From the NCBI GenBank assembly GCA_022599995.1, contig JAHZLG010000034.1:1-8003 (forward strand): 8,003 nucleotides of DNA, read 5' to 3'. Shown one piece after another: positions 1-6,498 of this stretch (position 1 is the first letter of the stretch; each line of letters begins with the position of its first letter). Below the pieces are notes generated by a model. It worked only from the letters and a program-made list of their open reading frames with translations, was not told where the DNA came from and did not search any database. Both the position numbers and the translations under genes were made by a program. This DNA is from Alphaproteobacteria bacterium. Its GTDB lineage: Bacteria > Pseudomonadota > Alphaproteobacteria > CBDBCS01 > JAHZLG01.

Positions 1-1233
1 CGAGCGTATTTGCCCCTTGACAAAATCCTCAAACCTTCTCATTCGTTCCTTTGCTTCATGCGCTAGGCTCTGGTGGCAAAGGACACAGCGGGCATCATCG
101 CCCGTGTGCGGGAACGGCATTTCCTTATATGCCTCCGTCGTAGAGTATGCTTGAGCGGCGCGCCAAAGTTGTTGCCATGCAGCGGTGCCGACACCATCTA
201 ACGGGAGACCCGAGAACAAGGCTTGTGACTCGCTGGCCGCGACTTTCTCAAGGTCAGCTACCTCCTTGCGCGCGTTGGCAATGCCTTCCAATTGATCATT
301 CGATAATTGTTCTTCCGCGGCATTGGCGACTTTGATCAATGCTTCTAGCCCTTCTTTCTTTTTTTCAACCTTCTTCTTTTCCGCATCAGGATCATTTTGT
401 TGCAAAACTTGCTTAAGCTGCTCCCGCTCAGCTTGATGCTCGGCAGTATCGGTGCAGTAGTCCAGCACTTCCTCTCGCGTTGTGTCCCATGCAATTTTGT
501 CATACCAGCGCTTTTCCCGCGTATATGGCATATCAGTTGGCATGGAAGGCTTTGATACCGGTACGCGTGATTTTTTTGCTTCAAGTCTTTCTTTTACTTT
601 GTCGCAGACGTCGACAAGCCTGCTGAAAAAGGCTAATTCGGACGGCTCGTAGCGCACGGCTGCGTGATCGCGAACAAAGGCATCGCCGGTTGCCGTGTCG
701 AATATATCAACATCGCTAAGGTCAGGACATGCATCCTTTTCCCATTCGTAACGTTGTTCTTCATTATTATCACCAGATGTATAGGTGACGGTGGCTTCTT
801 GGGTCGAGCCACTTTCCATTTCTTTGTAGATGTTGCCGAGCAATTTCCCGGGATAGCGGGAACCGCAAATGTGCTTGAGTAACCGCACGTAGCTAGATTT
901 CCCCGACCCATTCTGTCCGTAAAACACGGTAATATCGCCATCCAGCTTCACCTCTTCGGTTGAGGAAAGCGCATTGACGTTTTGGACATTGCTAATGGAC
1001 ACGAGTCGAAGCTGTCCAGATTTATGGGTGGTCGGGGATGAACCATCCGGTACAGATGTCGTACTTGGGACTTCAACTCCCTCTCCGTTTGCCTCTTTGT
1101 GGCATAATTCTGTGAGCTCGAGAATGTCGCTGTCGGTGAGGTCAGTTTTCGCAAAAAGCATCCTCGCAGCGACTTGAAGCCATCTACGCTGGCCTTCAAG
1201 CCAGTCTTTAATTTCCTTTTGTGTGTCAGTCAT
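1..1233 (-). CDS. SMC/RloC-like P-loop ATPase with CxxC hook, N-terminal 411 codons (partial)
   Basis: I translated the minus strand from the ATG at 1233-1231. The frame is open for 411 codons to the left window edge, so the gene is partial at its 3' end. Residues 1-50 are helical (WLEGQRRWLQVAARML...LTDSDILELTELC). A beta-rich stretch (71-105) leads into a clear Walker A, GQNGSGKSS at 106-114, with lysine 112. Residues about 205-340 are rich in Lys/Glu/Gln and look like coiled coil. They are followed by CVLC at 383-386, the CxxC spacing of zinc hooks in Rad50/SbcC and in the RloC anticodon nuclease. The Walker B, signature and any effector domain would lie beyond the edge. Large P-loop ATPases of this layout often sit in defence loci next to restriction systems; that role is inferred here. 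AAAGGA lies 11 bases upstream of the start. Base composition is more AT-rich than the plus-strand genes, which suggests acquisition. Confidence 0.85.
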   Translation of the reverse strand, partial: MTDTQKEIKDWLEGQRRWLQVAARMLFAKTDLTDSDILELTELCHKEANGEGVEVPSTTSVPDGSSPTTHKSGQLRLVSISNVQNVNALSSTEEVKLDGDITVFYGQNGSGKSSYVRLLKHICGSRYPGKLLGNIYKEMESGSTQEATVTYTSGDNNEEQRYEWEKDACPDLSDVDIFDTATGDAFVRDHAAVRYEPSELAFFSRLVDVCDKVKERLEAKKSRVPVSKPSMPTDMPYTREKRWYDKIAWDTTREEVLDYCTDTAEHQAEREQLKQVLQQNDPDAEKKKVEKKKEGLEALIKVANAAEEQLSNDQLEGIANARKEVADLEKVAASESQALFSGLPLDGVGTAAWQQLWRAAQAYSTTEAYKEMPFPHTGDDARCVLCHQSLAHEAKERMRRFEDFVKGQIRS

Positions 1234-1244
1234 TGTAGCTTGTG

Positions 1245-1250
1245 TCCTTT
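1245..1250 (-). promoter_or_regulatory. Ribosome binding site of the P-loop ATPase gene
   Basis: Read on the minus strand, this is AAAGGA with 11 bases between it and the ATG ending at 1233. It is the best purine-rich match near the start and supports choosing that ATG. Confidence 0.5.
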
Positions 1251-1383
1251 GCACGCTAAGGGGTGTTTAGTGTTGTTTGTCTCCCATCACATAGTGGCAC
1301 GGTAAGACGTAATCATGTATTTTGCAATCGTGTCTGGCAACCGAAAAGCAAACCCGAGCAATAGCGCAATAATGACTTCTATG

Positions 1384-1412
1384 TTGACATCGCACCCGGT
1401 TACTACTAGCGT
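1384..1412 (+). promoter_or_regulatory. Candidate sigma-70-type promoter for the plus-strand operon
   Basis: TTGACA at 1384-1389 is a perfect -35 consensus. A 17-base spacer leads to TAGCGT at 1407-1412, which keeps the first, second and last -10 positions but not the middle ones. Transcription from here would give a leader of about 230 bases that includes the whole 23-bp repeat array. This is inferred from sequence only. Confidence 0.35.
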
Positions 1413-1520
1413 CTCAATAGCCAGTAAGGCACAGTATCAGAACGCGAAACCCCGGCGATAACCCAAACCCCTCACTGCTCCCCCAACATTCCCCACGTCC
1501 GGCATCAGTCCCCGCGACAC

Positions 1521-1620
1521 CCCGCCCCCACGACCACCAGCGTCCCCGCCCCACGACCACCAGCGTCCCCGCCCCACGACCACCAGCGTCCCCGCCCCAC
1601 GACCACCAGCGTCCCCGCCC
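1521..1620 (+). repeat. 23-bp C-rich tandem repeat in the operon leader
   Basis: Three exact, adjacent 23-base units occupy 1541-1563, 1564-1586 and 1587-1609. Each begins CGTCCCCGCCCC and ends ACGACCACCAG. A partial copy with one extra C precedes them (about 1521-1540), and an 11-base partial copy follows (1610-1620). The unit length is not a multiple of three, and no start codon opens a frame through the array into the downstream gene, so it is noncoding. It ends only about 30 bases before the ATG at 1649. On the opposite strand each unit holds two GGGG runs separated by one base. Confidence 0.93.
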
Positions 1621-1648
1621 CCAACGACCAACGAAAGAGCCCCCAACC

Positions 1649-3277
1649 ATGGCTAGCGAATTCTCCAAGCTGACGAAACCAACGAACGTCGCCCAGTATG
1701 ACGCACTCGAAGACCGCAAACCTATCCCCGTCCTGGTCGCCAATGTCGACCTCGTGGTCGTGCGCTTTGATGACAAGGTCTCGGTGCTCTACGGTCGTTG
1801 CCTGCACCGAGGGGCGATGCTCGCCGACGGAGTCGTGCGTGGCGACAACCTGCTGTGCGGCGTCCACTTCTGGGATTTCAAGCTGGATTCGGGGGCAAGT
1901 GCCTACAACAACAAAGAAAAACTGCAAAAATTCACGAGCGTGATCCACGAAGGCGCAGTCTATATTGACGAAGCCGAGGTCGAAGAATGGGGCCTGAACA
2001 ACCCCCAACCCTATAACCGCTCTGCCTACCTTGGCCAGTACAACGATCACCACGGCACGCCCGATGAGCCCTACAATGGTGTCATTCGGGGCTTAGGACG
2101 GCGCGGCCTCGGCAAGTCGTCCCACGGTGCCATGGGCGCCATGGGCGTGCCACGCGCCCAACTGCCCGACTGGGACGACATTCAAGTCATCACCGCGCAA
2201 CTCGCCCGCAGCCCCCACCTGGACGAAGAACCCGTCGCAACCAAAACCGTCATCGGCCCCAATGCCGCAAAACCCATGACCCTCGACTTGCCCGTCTTTG
2301 TCTCGGATATGAGTTTTGGCTCGCTGTCGATCAGCGCGAAGAAGGCCCTGTCGCAGGGCGCGGAAATGGCAGGCACGGGAATCTGCTCGGGAGAAGGGGG
2401 GATGCTTCCCGAAGAGCAAGAGGAAAACAGCCGATACTTCTACGAGCTGGCATCCGCACGCTTCGGCTACAAACCCGAACTGATGAAAAAGGTGCAGGCC
2501 TTCCACTTCAAAGGCGGCCAAGCGGCGAAAACAGGCACCGGAGGACATCTGCCCGGCGACAAAAACACCGGTAGAATTGCCGAGGTGCGCGATATTCCCG
2601 CCGGCACATCGGCGATCTCGCCGGCGCGCTTCCCCGATTGGACGGAGCTCAGCGACTTTCGCGACTTCGCCGCAACGGTGCGCGAGATCAGCGGCGGCAT
2701 TCCCATCGGTTACAAAATGTCTGCCCAGCATATCGAGAACGACATTGACGCTGCCCTGTCGATTGGGGTCGACTACATCATCCTCGACGGGCGCGGTGGC
2801 GGAACAGGGGCTGCGCCAACCATCTTTCGCGACAACATCTCGGTGCCCACCATCCCCGCCCTCGCCCGTGCCCGTCGGCACCTGCAACGGGTCGGCCGCG
2901 AAGACGTCACCCTCGTGATCACGGGCGGACTAAGAACCCCCGCCGACTTTATCAAGGCACTGTGCCTCGGTGCCGATGCGGTGGCGATCTCGAACTCTGC
3001 CCTGCAAGCGATTGGCTGTATCGCCATGCGGGCGTGCCATACCAACAACTGCCCCGTCGGGATTGCGACGCAAAAACCCCACCTTGTCGACCGCCTCGTC
3101 GTTGAGAAATCCGCCAAGCAGCTCGCCAACTTCTTCGGGGCGACGAAACACCTGATGCAAACGCTGGCACGGGCGTGTGGGCACAATGAAGTGAGTCAAT
3201 TCCGCCTTGACGACATTACCACCTTCAAAAAAGACCTCGCCGAGCTTGCTGGCATCCCCTATGCAGGGGTGCGATAA
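1649..3277 (+). CDS. Rieske-glutamate synthase fusion protein (FMN and 3Fe-4S)
   Basis: This 542-residue protein joins two domains. Residues 1-110 are a Rieske [2Fe-2S] domain with CLH at 51-53 and CGVH at 70-73. Residues about 175-510 are the FMN-binding glutamate synthase domain of GltB, with SDMSFGSLS (219-227), CSGEGGMLPEE (246-256), a GGHLPGDK loop (298-305), DGRGGGTGAAP (380-390) and ITGGLRTPADF (424-434). Cysteines 457, 463 and 468 reproduce the C-x5-C-x4-C ligands of the GltB [3Fe-4S] cluster. The N-terminal glutaminase domain and C-terminal beta-helix of full GltB are absent, so glutamine is unlikely to be the direct amide donor. Expected chemistry is 2-oxoglutarate amination or a related amine transfer in the cytosol, with the Rieske centre as electron relay; substrate and partner are unknown. 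GAAAGAG at 1633-1639 may serve as RBS. The stop overlaps the next start by one base (TAATG). Confidence 0.88.
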   Translation: MASEFSKLTKPTNVAQYDALEDRKPIPVLVANVDLVVVRFDDKVSVLYGRCLHRGAMLADGVVRGDNLLCGVHFWDFKLDSGASAYNNKEKLQKFTSVIHEGAVYIDEAEVEEWGLNNPQPYNRSAYLGQYNDHHGTPDEPYNGVIRGLGRRGLGKSSHGAMGAMGVPRAQLPDWDDIQVITAQLARSPHLDEEPVATKTVIGPNAAKPMTLDLPVFVSDMSFGSLSISAKKALSQGAEMAGTGICSGEGGMLPEEQEENSRYFYELASARFGYKPELMKKVQAFHFKGGQAAKTGTGGHLPGDKNTGRIAEVRDIPAGTSAISPARFPDWTELSDFRDFAATVREISGGIPIGYKMSAQHIENDIDAALSIGVDYIILDGRGGGTGAAPTIFRDNISVPTIPALARARRHLQRVGREDVTLVITGGLRTPADFIKALCLGADAVAISNSALQAIGCIAMRACHTNNCPVGIATQKPHLVDRLVVEKSAKQLANFFGATKHLMQTLARACGHNEVSQFRLDDITTFKKDLAELAGIPYAGVR

Positions 3278-4461
3278 TGCCGAGTGACACCCGCTCACCC
3301 ACGCAGTCCTTAACTCCCAGTGTCGATAGGTTGTTCTCAGAAAGTGCGTTTCGCGTCCTCAATGCCGCGAATGCGCTGGTCGCCAAGGGGCATGACGTGA
3401 TCAACCTTGGTATCGGCCAACCCGACTTCAAGACGCCGCACGCCATCGCCGAGGCGGGGGTGAAAGCCATCCGCGACGGGCATCACGGCTATACCCCCTC
3501 GGATGGAATCGCGCCGCTGCGGCAAGCCGTGATCGACGACTACCTGCGTCGGTACCCGACCATGCCAGACCAAGACGGGCTGTCCCCCAACAATGTGCTG
3601 GTGGTGCCGGGAGGCAAAGTCACCATGTTCATCGCGATCACCATGCTCGGACAGCCGGGGAAGGAGATTATGTATCCCGATCCCGGCTTCCCGATGTATC
3701 AGTCGATCGCGCAATTCTCGGGAGCGACCCCGGTACCCATGCCGATGCGCCACAGCAATAATTTCGATCTCGACCTCGACGAGATCGAAAGCTTGCTCAG
3801 TGATCGAACCAGCCTGGTTATCCTGAACACCCCGCACAACCCGACGGGGAAGGTCATCACGAAAGAGCAAATCGAGCGATTGGTAACCCTGCTCGAGCCC
3901 TATCCCAACTGCTTCTTGATGGCGGATGAGATTTATGCCGAGTGCGTCTTCGATGGGGCATCCCATCACTCGTTGTTGATGGAAGAGCGGATTCGCCCCC
4001 GGTTGATAGTGCTCGATGGTGTGTCCAAACGCTACGCGATGACGGGGTGGCGGTTGGGCTATGCGCTATGGCCTGATGCGCTGATCGATAAAGCCAAGAC
4101 CATGGCGGTGAACATGCACTCGTGCGTGAATGCCCCCGCACAGTATGCGGCCATCGAGGCGCTCGCCTATACCCATCCCGAGGAGGCGGTCATTCGACAG
4201 ACCTTCCAACAGCGTGCCCACGATGCCGCGGCAGCACTGAACGCCATCGACGGCATTGAATGCAATCCAGCCCAGGGCGCTTTTTACCTGTTTCCGCAAG
4301 TGCAGGGCGACACGGCCGCCATTGAGAAACAGTGGCTCGAGCAACATCACGTCGCGACAATCGCAGGCCACGGATTTGGGCAGCACTGCCTCGAGCAGAT
4401 TCGCTTCTCGGTTGCCAACGACCGCGTGGTCGAAGCGATTAAGCGACTGCCAAACCTGTAG
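3277..4461 (+). CDS. Class I/II pyridoxal-phosphate aminotransferase
   Basis: This is a 394-residue fold-type I aminotransferase of the AspC/AlaA-like group, close to the usual family length. Visible motifs are NLGIGQPDF (43-51), YTPSDGI (72-78), NTPHNPTG (184-191, with N188 for the cofactor), ADEIY (216-220, with D217 facing the ring nitrogen), SKRYAMTGWRLGY (250-262, with K251 the Schiff-base lysine) and IRFSVA (375-380, with R376 for the substrate carboxylate). It should transfer an amino group between an amino acid and a 2-oxo acid, glutamate/2-oxoglutarate being the likely pair. The exact acceptor (pyruvate, oxaloacetate, aromatic or other) cannot be read from sequence alone. The start follows AGGGGT at 3265-3270 by six bases and overlaps the upstream stop by one base, indicating translational coupling with the Rieske-glutamate synthase. 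Confidence 0.9.
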   Translation: MPSDTRSPTQSLTPSVDRLFSESAFRVLNAANALVAKGHDVINLGIGQPDFKTPHAIAEAGVKAIRDGHHGYTPSDGIAPLRQAVIDDYLRRYPTMPDQDGLSPNNVLVVPGGKVTMFIAITMLGQPGKEIMYPDPGFPMYQSIAQFSGATPVPMPMRHSNNFDLDLDEIESLLSDRTSLVILNTPHNPTGKVITKEQIERLVTLLEPYPNCFLMADEIYAECVFDGASHHSLLMEERIRPRLIVLDGVSKRYAMTGWRLGYALWPDALIDKAKTMAVNMHSCVNAPAQYAAIEALAYTHPEEAVIRQTFQQRAHDAAAALNAIDGIECNPAQGAFYLFPQVQGDTAAIEKQWLEQHHVATIAGHGFGQHCLEQIRFSVANDRVVEAIKRLPNL

Positions 4462-4478
4462 GATGGGCGTTGCGTTCC

Positions 4479-5417
4479 ATGACTGAACCGCTAACCCCAC
4501 ACGAACTCGCGCGACAGCTTATTTTTCTGCACGATTGCGGCATTGAGGACGTCTTCTTCGCCGAGCCGTTACAAGGCAAAGCCATCGACCAAAAGCAATT
4601 GCGCCAAGCAATTCTGCAGGCTGATGACAGTAGGCTTGCGGGCCAAAGACAGGAGAGCATGCCCGCTGGGCCGCAACCCGAGGGGCGACCCGCGTCGCCA
4701 AGGCCAGCCCCCCCGCACTCCGACGCAATGCCTGCCAGCAAGCCGGCAATGACCCGCGAGACGCACCAATCCGCAGACCCATCCGCGCATGTGCACGAGC
4801 GGTCGCCGCGCATGAGCACGGCTGATGACCTCCAGTCGATTGTCGATATTCCGACGCTGATCGCCCGGATTGATGCGACCGATGGCGCCGGGCTGAAGCA
4901 ATTCGCAACCCAAACCGTCGTGGCAGACGGCAACCCCGCATCGGGGATCATGATCATCGGGGAAGCCCCGGGTGCCGACGAAGACCAACAGGGCATCCCT
5001 TTCATCGGGCAATCAGGCCAATTGCTGATGGAGGCGATCAGCTTCATCGGATTGGATAGCCGCGAGAAGTACTTCATCTCTAATTCGGTGTTCTGGCGGC
5101 CACCGGGCAACCGTACCCCGTCGCCCGCCGAGACTCAGTTCTGCTTGCCCTACCTGCATCGACTGATCCAGCTCGTCGATCCCAAACTTGTGCTCATTCT
5201 TGGGGGACATGCGATGAAACACCTGCTGCAAGTGTCGAAGGGCGTGTCGGCTATGCGCGGGCGCGAAATAGGGCTTTCTGCAGGCGATCGAGTGATCCCT
5301 ACCATTGTGAGCTTCCACCCCTCCTTTTTGTTGCGCAGCCCTTCCAACAAGAAGGCACTGTGGCACGATCTGTTGCAATTCAAAGCCTCGATGGCAAAGC
5401 ACGGGGTCACCCCATGA
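4479..5417 (+). CDS. Uracil-DNA glycosylase, family 4-like, without the Fe-S cluster ligands
   Basis: This 312-residue protein should remove uracil from DNA as the first step of base-excision repair. An N-terminal helical segment (8-30, ELARQLIFLHDCGIEDVFFA) is followed by a Pro/Ala/Ser-rich low-complexity linker (about 50-115) and the catalytic domain. That domain shows GEAPGADEDQQGIPFIGQ (161-178, uracil-binding motif), NSVFWRPPGNR (202-212), an ILGGHA core strand (240-245) and FHPSFLLRSP (279-288). Canonical family 4 enzymes bind [4Fe-4S] through four cysteines. Here W207 replaces one, the Cys expected near 'DGAGLK' (135-140) is absent, and only C222 remains in the domain. W at 207 is what I recall from alphaproteobacterial members. 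I prefer ATG 4479, 17 bases after the aminotransferase stop and preceded by AGGATGGG. An in-frame TTG at 4470 would add three residues but leaves too little space for that RBS. Confidence 0.87.
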   Translation: MTEPLTPHELARQLIFLHDCGIEDVFFAEPLQGKAIDQKQLRQAILQADDSRLAGQRQESMPAGPQPEGRPASPRPAPPHSDAMPASKPAMTRETHQSADPSAHVHERSPRMSTADDLQSIVDIPTLIARIDATDGAGLKQFATQTVVADGNPASGIMIIGEAPGADEDQQGIPFIGQSGQLLMEAISFIGLDSREKYFISNSVFWRPPGNRTPSPAETQFCLPYLHRLIQLVDPKLVLILGGHAMKHLLQVSKGVSAMRGREIGLSAGDRVIPTIVSFHPSFLLRSPSNKKALWHDLLQFKASMAKHGVTP

Positions 5418-5491
5418 ATGCATGCCCGCGCGTGACCAGCAACAACAAAGTGGCACCCGCCTGCTTTGGCCGTTTCGGCGACGCCTCATGA
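5414..5491 (+). CDS. Possible 25-codon coupling ORF between glycosylase and ubiG
   Basis: The ATG at 5414 overlaps the glycosylase stop as ATGA (5414-5417). The frame runs 25 codons (MNACPRVTSNN...) and its TGA at 5489-5491 overlaps the preferred ubiG ATG as ATGA (5488-5491). Both junctions are the classic termination-reinitiation overlap. The peptide resembles nothing I recognise and may have no function beyond carrying ribosomes to ubiG, or the arrangement may be chance. It shares DNA with the longer alternative ubiG start at 5422, so the two readings compete. Confidence 0.25.
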   Translation: MNACPRVTSNNKVAPACFGRFGDAS

Positions 5492-6426
5492 TCACCTCTG
5501 CTTTTGTTGACCCCGACGAGTTAGCCAAATTCTCACCTGCAGATTGGTGGGACGAGCACGGAAATTATGCGCAGCTGCACCGCATCCACCCGGTGCGCAT
5601 GGGGTGGATTGCGGATACCATTCGCAAGCATGCCGCCCATCCGACGCTCGTCGCGACCCCGGAGTCGCCGGTCGTGAACCCGGAGTCGATACCGAGTACC
5701 CCTCCATATTCCGATCACGCTGGTTCCATTGATCTCCACCGCCTATCTGCCCTCGATGTCGGTTGTGGCGGAGGAATGGTTTGTGAATCGCTCCATCGGC
5801 TCGGCCTAGGGGCAGTCACTGGGGTCGATGCCAACGAAACCGCCATCGAAGTGGCGATCAAGCACGCCCAGTCAGCGTTTGGTGACGCCGTGCATTCCCA
5901 CCATGGCAACGGTGACAACCCCAGCTACGGTCATAGCAGCGCGCCCGGTCGCAACGAAGGCGAAAACAGGGGCACGCTTGCCTACCATCACGCGAGCATA
6001 GACAGCTTGCGCGCCTCGATCATGCGTGGGGAAACCCTGCCCTTCGATGTTGTCACCTGTCTCGAAGTGGTCGAGCACGTCAAAGACCTGAACGGATTTG
6101 TCGCAGCAGTCGCCGATTGCGTCGCCGAGGGGGGACTGGTCATCTTCTCGACCCTTGCCCGCACCCGGCTAGCTCGATACCTCGCCGTGCACCTCGCCGA
6201 GGGCATCGGCTGGGTGCCCAAAGGAACGCACGACTGGAAAAAATTCGTGAATCCGAGCGAGCTTGCGCAGCAATGTCGGGTAGGCGGACTCAACCCCTTT
6301 GTAACGTGCGGTATGATCTACGATCCGCGCACCGCCGAGTGGTGCATGCACCCGCACAGGTTGCGCATCAACTACTTCCTTGCCGCCACGAAACCGGTGA
6401 TCCAACCCGATAGGGCAGGGCAATGA
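5488..6426 (+). CDS. ubiG: UbiG, ubiquinone-biosynthesis O-methyltransferase
   Basis: This is an S-adenosylmethionine-dependent methyltransferase that performs the two O-methylations of ubiquinone synthesis at the inner membrane face. Numbered from the ATG at 5422, the typical UbiG N-terminus is DELAKFSPADWWDEHGNYAQ (32-51) followed by LHRIHPVRM (52-60). SAM motif I is LDVGCGGG (111-118), then GVDANE (134-139), FDVVTCLEVVEHV (208-220), GGLVIFSTLART (237-248), WVPKGTHDWKKF (264-275) and a C-terminal INYFLAA (316-322). I prefer ATG 5488 (MITSAFVDPDEL), which begins where family members begin and overlaps a stop as ATGA. ATG 5422 adds 22 Gln/Arg-rich residues. Even so the protein has about 312 residues against roughly 240 in E. 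coli, because of two low-complexity insertions: about 72-105 (Pro/Ser/His) and about 155-187 (His/Gly/Asn-rich). The SAM core itself looks intact. Confidence 0.9.
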   Translation: MITSAFVDPDELAKFSPADWWDEHGNYAQLHRIHPVRMGWIADTIRKHAAHPTLVATPESPVVNPESIPSTPPYSDHAGSIDLHRLSALDVGCGGGMVCESLHRLGLGAVTGVDANETAIEVAIKHAQSAFGDAVHSHHGNGDNPSYGHSSAPGRNEGENRGTLAYHHASIDSLRASIMRGETLPFDVVTCLEVVEHVKDLNGFVAAVADCVAEGGLVIFSTLARTRLARYLAVHLAEGIGWVPKGTHDWKKFVNPSELAQQCRVGGLNPFVTCGMIYDPRTAEWCMHPHRLRINYFLAATKPVIQPDRAGQ

Positions 6427-6498
6427 CCACTGTGCATTGCCCCTTTCCCCGTGCTGATTGAGACAATCGGCTACTCTCCCCAAGACACCCCGCGACCT

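Larger units (their letters stand above)
1234..1648. other. Divergent intergenic region
   Basis: This 415-base gap separates the minus-strand ATPase from the plus-strand operon, so it should carry promoters in both directions. The left part (1234-1440) is of mixed composition and contains a candidate plus-strand promoter. The right part (about 1440-1648) is strikingly C-rich on the plus strand and contains a 23-bp tandem repeat. I see no convincing small gene or RNA gene. Minus-strand open frames here consist of the repeat read as Gly/Arg/Trp-rich peptide and are not credible genes. No strong minus-strand promoter stood out. Confidence 0.7.

Noticed and set aside
345..1199. Separate small minus-strand ORFs at 345-584, 633-941 and 948-1199
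   Set aside because: They are in frames other than the one carrying Walker A and CxxC. The continuous 411-codon frame from 1233 explains the whole stretch.
1414..2053. Minus-strand Gly/Trp/Arg-rich ORFs across the 23-bp repeat
   Set aside because: Their composition is only the repeat read in different frames, and they overlap the well-supported Rieske-glutamate synthase gene.
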